Origin: Prado023 sp963788325
GTDB taxonomy: Bacteria; Actinomycetota; Actinomycetes; S36-B12; CAIYMF01
Reading direction: 5' to 3'
Length of the DNA: 64,000 bases
Assembly (NCBI GenBank): GCA_963788325.1
Contig: CAWBGJ010000015.1
Span: 186,001 to 250,000 of the forward strand
This document shows, in pieces, positions 1-8,639 of the stretch. The notes under the pieces were generated by a model. That model was not told the origin of the DNA. It saw nothing but the letters and a program-made list of their open reading frames with translations, and did not search any database. Position numbers and translations under genes: made by a program. Each line of letters begins with the position of its first letter. Positions within the stretch are counted from its first letter, which is position 1.

Positions 1-267
1 CCCGGGGCGCTGATCGCCTTCGCGCTATGGGGCGCGTTCTCCTGGCTGCTGCGCTGGTACTTCCTGTGGATCTTCCGCGAGGGCTCGGTCTACGGAGCGA
101 TCGCTGCCCCGGTGGCGGTCATGTACTGGGTGTACGTCACGGTGCTCTCGCTCATGCTCGGGGCAGCGTTCAACGGTGCGCTGGCGATCCGACGCGGCTG
201 GTTCGTCCATCCCGACACGCCGCCACAGCCCCAGCGCCGGGCCGAGGACCTGGAACCGGGGGAGTAG
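1..267 (+). CDS. YihY/BrkB-family inner membrane protein, C-terminal part (start outside window)
   Basis: The frame is open from base 1 and ends at TAG 265-267, so only the last 88 residues are present. They show two hydrophobic segments: one with the sequence AFALWGAFSWLL followed by an FLWIFREGSVYG turn, and one reading VAVMYWVYVTVLSLMLGAAFN. A hydrophobic helix, then SVYG, then a helix ending in LGA-x-FN is the usual C-terminal end of the YihY/virulence factor BrkB family. These are multi-pass membrane proteins of poorly defined function, once annotated as ribonuclease BN. A short hydrophilic tail follows. The stop codon lies inside the iron box that controls the next gene. Family assignment rests on this C-terminal pattern only. 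Confidence 0.75.
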   Translation, partial: PGALIAFALWGAFSWLLRWYFLWIFREGSVYGAIAAPVAVMYWVYVTVLSLMLGAAFNGALAIRRGWFVHPDTPPQPQRRAEDLEPGE

Positions 268-282
268 GTAAGGCACACCTTA
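264..282. promoter_or_regulatory. DtxR/IdeR-type iron box
   Basis: The 19 bases GTAGGTAAGGCACACCTTA match 16 of 19 positions of the degenerate DtxR/IdeR consensus TWAGGTWAGSCTWACCTWA, including both AGGT/ACCT half-site cores. The box covers the expected -35 region of the promoter at 294-299, a position suited to repression by iron-loaded regulator. The match is visible in the sequence; regulation is inferred. Confidence 0.7.
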
Positions 283-293
283 TTTTTCGGGGT

Positions 294-299
294 TACCAT
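294..299 (+). promoter_or_regulatory. -10 hexamer TACCAT, leaderless promoter of the Cys-rich mini-protein
   Basis: TACCAT fits TANNNT and ends 6 nt before GTG 306, so transcription would start at or next to the start codon. The iron box overlaps the -35 zone. Confidence 0.5.
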
Positions 300-305
300 G
301 GTCTC

Positions 306-434
306 GTGCCGAAGCCGAAGAAGAAGTGCTGCGAGGATCGTCCCCGCTGCAAGCGCTGCCCGATCCGCATGCTCAAGGACGGGACGCTTCCCCCGGGCTA
401 CGCCGTCAAGCGCCGGCGCCTGGTGCGCGTGTAG
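306..434 (+). CDS. Small basic Cys-rich protein (CC-x5-C-x2-C), iron-box controlled
   Basis: A 42-residue protein starting MPKPKKKCCEDRPRCKRC. Its four cysteines form CC-x5-C-x2-C, a spacing suited to binding one metal ion or a small cluster. The rest is rich in Lys and Arg. GTG 306 is chosen because this frame begins right after a -10 hexamer with no Shine-Dalgarno sequence; ATG 298 is in another frame. Similar short KKCC...C..CP proteins occur in actinobacteria without known function. The iron box just upstream suggests expression under iron limitation. A role in metal handling is inference. There is no signal peptide, so it should be cytosolic. Confidence 0.65.
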   Translation: MPKPKKKCCEDRPRCKRCPIRMLKDGTLPPGYAVKRRRLVRV

Positions 435-530
435 GCACCCTCGCGCAGTCGCGCCGCCGCGCCGCCGCGCCCTCGCGCCCCATCGGCCCCGGCTGTGAGA
501 CTGTGGGAACCCACGAGCACGGAGGACACC

Positions 531-926
531 ATGGCCAGGACAGGCACCGGCGGCGCCGATCGGGCGCCCGAGCCGGACACCGAGCAGATGGTGACTGACA
601 CCCTGATGACCTCGGTGTTCACCGCCGCGGCCTTCACGGCGGCCACCGTGCTGCTGGCCGCGCTGGGCGGGGTGGTCATGCAACTGGGATTCACCCTCTT
701 CGACTCGACGGGGGCCAAGGTGGGCCTGGCCGTGGGCCTGGCCCTCGGCGTGGCGCTGATCTACTGGGGGGTGCGTCGCCACGAGGAGCAGATCCGCGCC
801 CGCAGCGCCAACCTGTACCGCGGCATCTGGATCGGCACGATCCTGTCCCTGACCATCATCGTCGTCATGGCGTACCTGCCATGGATCGCGATTCCCGTGT
901 ACTGCCCTCCCGGTGGGACGTGCTGA
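531..926 (+). CDS. Conserved hypothetical membrane protein, three TM segments
   Basis: A 131-residue protein. ATG 531 is preceded by a GGAGG ribosome site 7 nt upstream; an earlier in-frame ATG at 495 lacks one. A polar N-terminus of about 30 residues is followed by three hydrophobic helices (residues about 35-60, 68-87 and 103-128), with a charged loop WGVRRHEEQIRARS between helices 2 and 3. The C-terminus has two cysteines (YCPPGGTC), which may lie outside the membrane. I do not recognise the family and no function can be assigned. It converges with the MDR oxidoreductase gene, with only 16 nt between them. Confidence 0.7.
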   Translation: MARTGTGGADRAPEPDTEQMVTDTLMTSVFTAAAFTAATVLLAALGGVVMQLGFTLFDSTGAKVGLAVGLALGVALIYWGVRRHEEQIRARSANLYRGIWIGTILSLTIIVVMAYLPWIAIPVYCPPGGTC

Positions 927-942
927 GTCCCGTCCAGCGGCA

Positions 943-1980
943 TCACCGCCAGCGCAGGTTCGCCACCAGCTTGCCGTCGACCCCGCCACCGGCCAGCCGG
1001 TCGAGGGCCTCGGGGATGTCCTCGAAGGCGATCACCTCGATGTCCGGGGGATGCAGGTGGCCCTCGACGATCAGGCGCATCAACCGGTCGAGGCCCCAGG
1101 CCAGCCACCGTCTGCCGTCGTAGCCGCCGTGGGTGTAGGCGGCCCCCAGCGCCACCTCGGAGATCGTGGGCGCGAGACCGAACGCGGGGATCGCTGCCAA
1201 GTCCGGCCGGCCGCTCACGCTGACCAGGTGTCCCGCATGGCGCAGCAGGTCCAGGCCCTCGGTGGCCGAGCGACTCGACACCGTGTCGATGAGCGCATCC
1301 ACGCCGTTCGGGGCGATCGCCCGCACCTGGTCGGCGAAGTCCGGGGCCCGGTAGTCCAGCACCCAGAGGGCGCCCAGAGCCCGTACTGCCTGCTCGTTCT
1401 CCGGGCGTGCCGTGGCGATCACCTTGGCGCCGAACAGCTTGGCCAGCTGCACCGCGAAGGAGCCCACCCCGCCCGACGCCCCGTGGATCAGCACGGTCTG
1501 CCCCGAGATCTGGCGCAGTCGTCGCTCGACGGCATCCAGCGCCGTGAGCCCTGCGCTGGGCAGGCTGGCCGCTGCGATCGGGTCCAGCGCACTGGGCAGG
1601 ACCGCCAGCGCCTCGGGTGCCACCGCCACGTGCTGGGCGAACCCACCCGCCTCGCGCAGGTCCTGGTGCAGGACCACGCGAGTGCCGGGCCGGGGCAGCA
1701 GCCAGCCATGCGTGCGGCGGGCGGCGGCCTCTGCGTGCACAGCGACGACCCGGCCAGCGATATCCAGACCGGGCACGATCGGATAGGTCCAGGCCGCGTG
1801 GCCACGCGCGACAGTGCGCGCATCCACCGGATTGAGCCCGACTGCCTCGACCTCCACGAGCACCTCCACCTCCCGGCGGTGGATCGCTGGGGCCCGCCAG
1901 GGACTCGGGAGGTCGACCAGGCGCATAGTTCCGGGCGGACCGGGGCGGTCCAGCAGCCACGCGCGCATGGGAGCCAGCAT
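943..1980 (-). CDS. Zinc-independent MDR oxidoreductase (quinone oxidoreductase-like)
   Basis: A 345-residue member of the medium-chain dehydrogenase/reductase superfamily. It has the N-terminal GroES-like fold (VGLNPVD, PGLDIAGRV) and a Rossmann domain with the nucleotide-binding sequence HGASGGVGSFAVQLAK at residues 166-181. The AxGGVG form is typical of NADPH-dependent quinone oxidoreductase (QOR-like) members. The cysteine and histidine ligands of the catalytic zinc are missing, so a zinc alcohol dehydrogenase is unlikely. The substrate is unknown. Translation may begin at the first start at 1980 or at the ATG four codons later. It lies 35 nt upstream of the 3' end of the lactate permease gene's reading direction neighbour and is probably transcribed separately. 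Confidence 0.8.
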   Translation of the reverse strand: MLAPMRAWLLDRPGPPGTMRLVDLPSPWRAPAIHRREVEVLVEVEAVGLNPVDARTVARGHAAWTYPIVPGLDIAGRVVAVHAEAAARRTHGWLLPRPGTRVVLHQDLREAGGFAQHVAVAPEALAVLPSALDPIAAASLPSAGLTALDAVERRLRQISGQTVLIHGASGGVGSFAVQLAKLFGAKVIATARPENEQAVRALGALWVLDYRAPDFADQVRAIAPNGVDALIDTVSSRSATEGLDLLRHAGHLVSVSGRPDLAAIPAFGLAPTISEVALGAAYTHGGYDGRRWLAWGLDRLMRLIVEGHLHPPDIEVIAFEDIPEALDRLAGGGVDGKLVANLRWR

Positions 1981-2015
1981 CCCATCCGGGCCCGCCCGAT
2001 GTGCGGTGCGCGCCG

Positions 2016-3648
2016 TCAGGCCAGCATGTACCCGATGACGGCGAAGATCGTGACGTAGACCGCCATCGGGATAGCGGTCAGGCGGATGATCGCGCCCTCG
2101 CGGCCCAGGAGTCCGCCTACGGCGGCCACTGTGACCACGTTGGTCACCGCGACCACGTTGCCTGCGTTGGCCCCACCGACCTGCTGGGCCAGAACGATTT
2201 CCTGGCTGACCCCGACGGATTGCGCCACGGACTGCTGCAGCTCGCCGAACATCAGGTGGCTGAAGGTGGCGCTACCGGAGACGAAGGATCCCAGCGCGCC
2301 CACCAGCGGCGCAGCCAGTGGCCAACTGCTGCCCAGGCCCTCTGCAGCGGCGCCAGCCAACTCCAGGGGCATGGACTGCAGACCCGTGGAGTTGACCCCC
2401 GAGTTCAGGAAGACGCGGACGATCGGGACGGCGGCCATCAAGACCACGCCCGAGCCCAGGACTGCGGCGCGCGGTCACCCGGCCCGAGGCACGCAGCTTG
2501 GCCATCGGCAGGTGATGCAGCCACGCGGTGAAAGCGGCCACCACGAGGAAGATGACCCCGGGGGAGTAGATCGGCTCGAAGCCCGCGGTGATCCCGGTGC
2601 CCAATGTGTCGGCCAGGCCCACGGTCCAGGAGTTCAGGAACTCCTTCACCGGGTCGACGATCCGGGTCAGCAGCAGGAGTGCGGTGAGCAGTCCGTAGGG
2701 GGCCCACACCTGCCAGGTCGACAAATGGGCCTCCTCAGCCTCGGTCATGGTCTTCTCGACCATCATCTCCAGTTCGTAGGGATCGAGGTATCCGTCGGTC
2801 ACCGACCACGCTGTCTTGGGCACGAGGAAGCCCAGCCGGACCGTCACGTAGAGGATCGCCATCCCTGTGGCCCCACCGAGGATCCCCCCGAACTCGACGC
2901 CGAGGGCGCGGGTCCACAGGTAGGCCGGAATCGAGAACGCGAGCGCCGCGAGGATGGTCAGCGGAATCATCTCCACGAAGGGCTTGCGACCCTTCTCAGC
3001 TGCGAACACGTGGGTCAGGAACCACATCATCAGCAGCGGGAGTGTCATGCCGGCGACGACGTCGATGGTTGCGGCGGTGAGCGCCACGTCGGTCATTGCC
3101 TGCGCGTCGGCCGGGTTGGCCCAGTCACGCCCGGTGCCCTGGGTGAGTCCGACGATGATCGGGGTCCCCACGGCGCCGAAGGTCACCGCGGAGACGTCAG
3201 CCATCAGTGCCAGGCTGACTGCGGCCATGGCTGGGAAACCCAGCGCAATAAGCAGGGGGCCGGCCACCGTGGCTGGGGTCCCGAACCCGGCCGCACCTTC
3301 CAGGAAGCACACGAGCAGCCAGCCGACGAACAGCATCTGGACCCGGCTGTCCGGCGTGACCCGCAGGACGTCCAGGCGGATGAGGGCCAGGGCACCGCTC
3401 GCGCGCATCACGCCCAGGAACGTCAGGGCTCCCAGCACGATCAGCACCACGGACGCAGCGATGATCAACCCCTCGATCACCGATGCCGATATCTGCCGGG
3501 CGGGGACCCCCCAGGCCGTCATCGCCAGGACGATGGTGATGACCAGCGCCAGGGGCATCGCGCGGGAGGCCGGCATGCGCAGGACGACCAGCAGGATCGC
3601 CACGGAGAGGACCGGCATGAGTGCCGCGATCCACTGGGCGACGGTCAT
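2016..3648 (-). pseudogene. lldP: L-lactate permease (LldP/LctP family), single frameshift
   Basis: The gene starts at ATG 3648 behind the ribosome site AGAAGGGG. The first frame encodes about 390 residues of a polytopic LctP-family permease, including FLEGAAGFGTPATVAGPLL and VGTPIIVGL. It then shifts near 2470 into a frame reading VLGSGVVLMAAVPIVRVFLNSGVN and ending in IGYMLA. Removing one base from the GCGCGCC stretch near 2470 restores a 543-residue protein, the usual length for this family. LldP imports lactate with protons. Both halves keep full conservation, so a one-base sequence error is more likely than decay. If real, the protein would lack its last helices. Confidence 0.85.
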
Positions 3649-3920
3649 TGCGAACCCCTTCTGTGGCCGTGGGCCCCACCGTAGCGAGGCGTTCGGCGCG
3701 GTGCCGGGTGAGCCACGCGGAGCACACGGAGGCGGGCGCACCCACACGTTTGCGGGCAGCGCGGACTGCCGGGCGCAAGGGAATGCGGATGATATCCCTG
3801 CGCTATGTGAAAGCCGTGCAATTGCATCCCGTCGGCGTGTCTGCCACGGTATGCGGCGGGGCAGTTGCTCGTGACGAGTCGGGGAAGGCCGTCACGGGTT
3901 CGATGCGGGAGGGGCATCTG

Positions 3921-5333
3921 ATGTTGATGACGCATGGGGTGGGGCGACGGATGACAGCATCCGTGGCGTTCGCCGTGATACTCGGCGCCGGTCTGCCGGC
4001 GGTGTCCAGCGCGGCGCCGCTGCAGTCGGCGGACACCGACTCGGTGCCCGGCTCGGGATCGATCAGCGCAATGTCGCTGATCCCGTGGTACCCGGCACCG
4101 TCGCTGGTGAAGCTGCGTGCCGAGATCGACGCGCGCTGGCCCGGCCGCAGCCGGATCAGTGACGGCGTGATCGGGGACCTGCGGCACAGCGGCACGCGCA
4201 ACAGCCACAACCCGGTGGGCATGCCGACGGGACCACTGGTCGGCACCCGCGGCGCCGTGCACGCCATGGACATCACGGCGTCCGGCATCGACGTGCAGTC
4301 CGTGCTCAACGCCGTGATCGGCGACCCCCGGGTCTGGTACGTCATCCATGGCGGGCGCATCTGGAGCCGGACGTACGGCTGGGCCGCGCGCCGGCAGGCC
4401 GGCGACCCGCACACGACGCACATCCACATCAACCTCCGCGAGGACGGCCCCTCGGCGGCCAAGACCGCCGAGAATGACACCCGATCCTGGTTCGGCTCGG
4501 GGGCCACCCGGTCCGCTGGCGGTTCCAGCACCGCCAGCAGCGGGCTGACCGCCGCCCAGGTGCGACTCGTGCAGAAGGCCCTGATCAAGAAGGGCTTCAC
4601 GATCCCGGCCGGCGCGACGGGCATGTACGGCGCCCAGACCTCCTCGGCGATGGCCGCGTTCCAGCGGTCCCAGGGCTGGAGAGGTTCCCAGGCCGACGGC
4701 TCGATCGGCCCGGAGTCGCTGCGCCGACTCGGCGTTCGACTCGGCTCGGCCGGAACGCCCGCGACGACCACCGTCTCCACCTCGACTCCGGCCTCCTCGA
4801 AGACTTCGACGGCGAACTGGAACAAGGGCGACGCCCTGCTGGTCTACAACCTGCAGAAGGCCCTGATCTCGCGCGGGTACTCGATCCCCGCGGGTCCCAC
4901 CGGCTACTTCGGCACCCGCACGCGTACCGCCGTGAAGGCCTACCAGCGCTCGTTGGGCCTGAGTGGGTCGCAGGCTGACGGCATCCCGGGGTCCTCGACC
5001 CTCAAGAAGCTGGGCGTGACCGGCAGCGGCGCGTCCACCGGGCGGGCCACGTCGGCGAGCAAGCCCAGCAGTTCCTCGACCCCGAAGGCCACATCCACGG
5101 CCTCGTCCGGCTCGAGTGGGTCGACCACGTGGAACCCGAAGAAGGGGATCCTCGTGTACAACCTGCAGAAGGCCCTGATCAAGGTCGGGTACTCGATCCC
5201 CGCTGGGCCGACGGGCTACTTCGGCGCGAAGACGAAGGCGGCTGTGAAGAAGTTCCAGAAGGCCCAGGGATGGAGCGGGTCCGCTGCCGACGGGATCCCC
5301 GGGAAGGGCACACTGCGCCGCCTGGGTCTGTGA
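3921..5333 (+). CDS. Secreted M15-like peptidoglycan hydrolase with three PG-binding domains
   Basis: A 470-residue exported protein. ATG 3921 is chosen for its GGGAGGGG ribosome site. A signal peptide spans residues 1-32 (RR, hydrophobic core, SSAAP). Residues 60-175 carry histidine/aspartate motifs (NSHN 94-97, HAMD 114-117, HTTHIHI 164-170) resembling the zinc site of M15/D-Ala-D-Ala peptidase-like endolysins. Three PG_binding_1 domains follow (about 205-270, 300-365, 405-470), separated by Ser/Thr-rich linkers. Domains two and three are near duplicates, each with YSIPAGPTGYFG. The protein should cleave cell-wall peptides outside the cell. The catalytic assignment is by motif only. Confidence 0.8.
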   Translation: MLMTHGVGRRMTASVAFAVILGAGLPAVSSAAPLQSADTDSVPGSGSISAMSLIPWYPAPSLVKLRAEIDARWPGRSRISDGVIGDLRHSGTRNSHNPVGMPTGPLVGTRGAVHAMDITASGIDVQSVLNAVIGDPRVWYVIHGGRIWSRTYGWAARRQAGDPHTTHIHINLREDGPSAAKTAENDTRSWFGSGATRSAGGSSTASSGLTAAQVRLVQKALIKKGFTIPAGATGMYGAQTSSAMAAFQRSQGWRGSQADGSIGPESLRRLGVRLGSAGTPATTTVSTSTPASSKTSTANWNKGDALLVYNLQKALISRGYSIPAGPTGYFGTRTRTAVKAYQRSLGLSGSQADGIPGSSTLKKLGVTGSGASTGRATSASKPSSSSTPKATSTASSGSSGSTTWNPKKGILVYNLQKALIKVGYSIPAGPTGYFGAKTKAAVKKFQKAQGWSGSAADGIPGKGTLRRLGL

Positions 5334-5390
5334 GGTTGCCGCGGAGCACCGGCCCCCGTGAGCCGGCATCGGCTGGCCCGGGGGCACAGA

Positions 5391-6731
5391 ATGAAGGCCA
5401 TGCGCAATGTGGTCATCATGGGTGCGGGCGGTCGGGACTTCCACGTGTTCGCCACGGTGTTCCGCAACGACCACGAGGCTCGGGTGGTGGCCTTCACGGC
5501 CGCACAGATCCCCGGCATCGATGACCGCACCTACCCCGCGGCGCTGGCCGGCCCGCTGTACCCCTCGGGCATCCCGATCGTTGCGGAGTCCGAGCTCATC
5601 GGCCTGATCGCCGAGCAGCAGGTCGACGAGGTGGTGTTCGCCTACTCCGACGTCGCGCACGTCGACGTGATGCATCAGGCGTCGCTGGTGATGGCCGCCG
5701 GCGCGGACTTCCACCTGGCGGGTCCCGCGGCGACCATGCTGCGCAGCAGTCGGCCGGTGGTCGGGGTGGGCGCCGTGCGCACCGGCTGCGGCAAGAGCCA
5801 GACCACGCGGGCGATCGGCCGGATCCTGCTCGACGCCGGCCTGCGGGTGGCCCTGATCCGCCACCCGATGCCCTACGGCGACCTCGAGGCCATGCGGGTG
5901 CAGCGCTTCGCCACGCTGGCCGACATCGACGCGAGCAACCCGACGGTCGAGGAGCGCGAGGAGTACGAGGCCCCGGTCGAGATGGGCATGGTGATGTTCG
6001 CCGGCGTCGACTACGAGGCGATCCTGCGGGCGGCCGAGCAAGAGGCCGACGTCATCGTCTGGGACGGCGGCAACAACGACTTCCCGTTCGTGGCACCCGA
6101 CGTGATGGTCACGGTCGTGGACCCTCTGCGCCCCGGGCACGAGTCGGCCTACCACCCGGGCGAGACCACCGTGCGGATGGCCGACGTGGTGGTCGTGAAC
6201 AAGGTGGACTCCGCCCAGCCGGCCGACGTCGAGCGCGTGGTGGCCGCGGTCGGGCGGCTGGCTGCCCGGGCCACCGTGATCCTGGCGGAATCGCCGGTCA
6301 CCCTCGATGACGGGCCGAGCCTGGCCGGCCTGCGGGCGCTGGTCGTGGAGGACGGGCCGACCCTCACCCACGGCGGAATGCCGTTCGGTGCGGGTACCGT
6401 GGCCGCGCGTGCCGCGGGCGTGGCCGAGATCGTGGATCCCAGGCCCTATGCCGTCGGCTCGCTGGCGACCACGTACGAGACCTACCCGCAGACCGGTCCC
6501 GTGCTGCCCGCGATGGGCTACGGTGCCGCGCAGCTGGCCGACCTCGAAGCCACGATCCGGGCCATGCCGGTCGACGTCGTGGTGTCCGGGACCCCGATGG
6601 ACCTCGGCCGGATCATCACGGTGGATCAGCCGCTGCGCCGGGCCAGCTACGCACTGCGCGAGGTCGGCTCACCGACGCTGGCCGAGGTCCTGGCACCGTT
6701 CATCGAGGACTGGCGGTCGGTGCAGGACTGA
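5391..6731 (+). CDS. Cyclic 2,3-diphosphoglycerate synthetase-like GTPase (COG2403)
   Basis: A 446-residue protein with an N-terminal nucleotide-binding segment (NVVIMGAGGRDFH), a P-loop GAVRTGCGKS (about residues 121-130), and a downstream guanine-type motif VVVNKVD. This layout matches the COG2403 family, which includes archaeal cyclic 2,3-diphosphoglycerate synthetase and uncharacterised bacterial relatives. That enzyme forms an intramolecular phosphoanhydride from 2,3-diphosphoglycerate using ATP. Whether the bacterial proteins do so is not established. ATG 5391 or 5400 could be the start; neither has a strong ribosome site. A Gfo/Idh/MocA oxidoreductase gene follows after 101 nt on the same strand. 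Confidence 0.75.
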   Translation: MKAMRNVVIMGAGGRDFHVFATVFRNDHEARVVAFTAAQIPGIDDRTYPAALAGPLYPSGIPIVAESELIGLIAEQQVDEVVFAYSDVAHVDVMHQASLVMAAGADFHLAGPAATMLRSSRPVVGVGAVRTGCGKSQTTRAIGRILLDAGLRVALIRHPMPYGDLEAMRVQRFATLADIDASNPTVEEREEYEAPVEMGMVMFAGVDYEAILRAAEQEADVIVWDGGNNDFPFVAPDVMVTVVDPLRPGHESAYHPGETTVRMADVVVVNKVDSAQPADVERVVAAVGRLAARATVILAESPVTLDDGPSLAGLRALVVEDGPTLTHGGMPFGAGTVAARAAGVAEIVDPRPYAVGSLATTYETYPQTGPVLPAMGYGAAQLADLEATIRAMPVDVVVSGTPMDLGRIITVDQPLRRASYALREVGSPTLAEVLAPFIEDWRSVQD

Positions 6732-6832
6732 GTCGCCCCTGAGCGCCTGAGGTGGATGACGTTGAACTACACGGTCGAGCCCTGACGGGGGAAGCCGTGC
6801 CGCACGGGGATGGCATACGCGAAGGAGAACAG

Positions 6833-7999
6833 ATGGAGACCGATCCCGTCCGCACCATGCTCGGGCGGCGACTGCGGCTCGGGGTGATCGGCGGGGGCCC
6901 TGGCTCGTTCATCGGAGCCATGCACCGCCGGGCCGCGCGCCGCGACGACCACTACGAGCTGGTGGCTGGGGTGGTGTCCTCGGATCCGCAGCGCTCCCGG
7001 GCGGCGGCGGCAGGGATGGAGATCGCGCCGGAACGCGCCTACGCCAGCGTCGCAGCCATGATCGCCGCCGAGTCCGCGCGCGCCGACGGGATCGAGGTGG
7101 TGGCGATCATGACGCCCAACGACAGCCACCACGAGTACGCGATGGCAGCCCTGGCGGCTGGGATCGACGTCATCTGTGACAAGCCCATGACCAACACGCT
7201 GGCCGAGGCAGTCGAGGTCCATGCCGAGGTCGAGCGGACCGGTCTGGTCTACTGCCTGACGCACAACTACACCGGCTACCCGATGGTGCGCCAGGCGCGC
7301 GCGATGGTGGCCGCCGGTGAGTTGGGCACCATCCGGCTCGTGCAGGTCGAGTACGTGCAGGGCGGCAAGGCCGACGAGTCGGTGACCCCAGCGACCACGG
7401 ACTGGAAGAACGATCCGGTGCGCGGGGGACCGTCGCGGGTGATGGGCGACATCGGTTCGCACGCGCACAACCTGGCCCGCTTCATCACCGGCCTCGAGGT
7501 CGCCGAGGTGGCGGCCGAGATCGGGGCAATCGTGCCCGGCCGCGCCGTGCACGACTTCGCCGGCGCGCTGCTGCGCTTCGACAACGGCGCGCGTGGCTCG
7601 TTCTGGGTCACGCAGGCCGCTGCTGGCGTGGAGAACTGCCTGCGGATCCGGGTGAGCGGCACGCGGGGGAGCGTGGAGTGGATGCAGGAGGTGCCCCAGG
7701 AGCTGTCGTTCACGCCCCTGGGGGCGCCGGCTCAGAAGCGGACGCCGAACGGACCGGGGACGCTGCCGCTGTCGGCCAGGTCGACCCATCTGGTGGCCGG
7801 GCACCCGGAGGGATTCCCCGACGGTTTCGCCAACCTGTACGCCGATGCCGCCGAGGCCATCGCGGCCCGGCGGGGTGCGGCGCAGGCCGATCCGCTCGCC
7901 CTGCACTTCCCGACCCACGTCGACGGGCTGGCCGGGGTGCGGTTCGTCGAGGCCGTGATCGCGTCGAGCGCTGGCGGCGGGCGCTGGGTGGAGTGCTGA
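6833..7999 (+). CDS. Gfo/Idh/MocA family oxidoreductase
   Basis: A 388-residue NAD(P)-dependent dehydrogenase of the Gfo/Idh/MocA family. ATG 6833 follows the ribosome site GAAGGAGAAC. The N-terminal Rossmann motif is GVIGGGPGSFIG (residues about 17-28), and CDKPMTNT near residue 116 corresponds to the family EKP motif with its catalytic lysine. The C-terminal alpha/beta domain contains GDIGSHAHNL, matching the conserved D-x-GxH region that binds sugar substrates. Such enzymes oxidise or reduce sugars, inositols or related polyols. The specific substrate cannot be read from the sequence. It may share a transcript with the GTPase gene upstream. Confidence 0.85.
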   Translation: METDPVRTMLGRRLRLGVIGGGPGSFIGAMHRRAARRDDHYELVAGVVSSDPQRSRAAAAGMEIAPERAYASVAAMIAAESARADGIEVVAIMTPNDSHHEYAMAALAAGIDVICDKPMTNTLAEAVEVHAEVERTGLVYCLTHNYTGYPMVRQARAMVAAGELGTIRLVQVEYVQGGKADESVTPATTDWKNDPVRGGPSRVMGDIGSHAHNLARFITGLEVAEVAAEIGAIVPGRAVHDFAGALLRFDNGARGSFWVTQAAAGVENCLRIRVSGTRGSVEWMQEVPQELSFTPLGAPAQKRTPNGPGTLPLSARSTHLVAGHPEGFPDGFANLYADAAEAIAARRGAAQADPLALHFPTHVDGLAGVRFVEAVIASSAGGGRWVEC

Positions 8000-8020
8000 G
8001 CTCTGGGTGAGCAGGGACCG

Positions 8021-8518
8021 TCAGGGGCGCCTGCGCAGGTAGCCGCGCAGGCGCTGCCACCGGGTCGGCGGGGGCGGTGGGGGCACGTCCCGGCCGCAGT
8101 GCTTGCAGACGATCGCGGCCAGCTTGATCCGCTCGGCGCACCACGGGCAGTCCCGCTCAGGTGGTGCTGGTGGGTTGGCGGCCGCGTCGGCCCGGGTCAC
8201 GATGCCGGCGTGCAGCCGGTCGACCAAGCGCAGCGCCGACCCACCGAGCATGTCCTCGCTGAAGGCACGGACCTCGACGATCGACTGCCCTTGCGAAGCC
8301 ACCACCTGGACCCGGGCCTGGACCGTGCGGAAGCCCATCTTGACCGAGAGCTCCAGCCGGCCCGGCTCGTCGGGAACCCGGGTGATGTCACCCATCTCGG
8401 CTGCGGTCGCCTGCACGAATCCCATGGCCGTGGCGGCGGGGACGTCGAGCACGATGCTGTCCGTCGCCTCACCGATCGCCATGGGCAGAGCATCCCACGC
8501 CGCCACCAGCCGGATCAC
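8021..8518 (-). CDS. Hypothetical protein with C-terminal zinc ribbon
   Basis: Up to 165 residues. The C-terminal part has CPWCAERIKLAAIVCKHCG (C-x2-C, then C-x2-C), a treble-clef/zinc-ribbon pattern common at the ends of actinobacterial proteins of unknown role. A proline run and basic tail follow. The N-terminal 110 residues look like an alpha/beta fold of the kind seen in small START/DUF-type proteins, but I do not recognise a family. GTG 8518 is the longest start; ATG 8482 is also possible and neither has a clear ribosome site. It converges with the oxidoreductase gene, leaving 21 nt between stops. Confidence 0.6.
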   Translation of the reverse strand: MIRLVAAWDALPMAIGEATDSIVLDVPAATAMGFVQATAAEMGDITRVPDEPGRLELSVKMGFRTVQARVQVVASQGQSIVEVRAFSEDMLGGSALRLVDRLHAGIVTRADAAANPPAPPERDCPWCAERIKLAAIVCKHCGRDVPPPPPPTRWQRLRGYLRRRP

Positions 8519-8639
8519 TGCTGCACGGCGACTGCGGTGTGTGCGCCCCGGAAGGACCGAATGCCAGGATCACGCGCCTTCTGACGATCGGGCGTTGGCC
8601 ATGACGACGGATGGCGCAGGGGTCGCAGACCACGCCGAC

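Noticed and set aside
3649..3920. A possible c-di-AMP (ydaO-type) riboswitch before the peptidoglycan hydrolase gene
   Set aside because: These switches often precede wall hydrolases, but I could not find the conserved core elements in order; the 272-nt region shows no convincing fold by eye.
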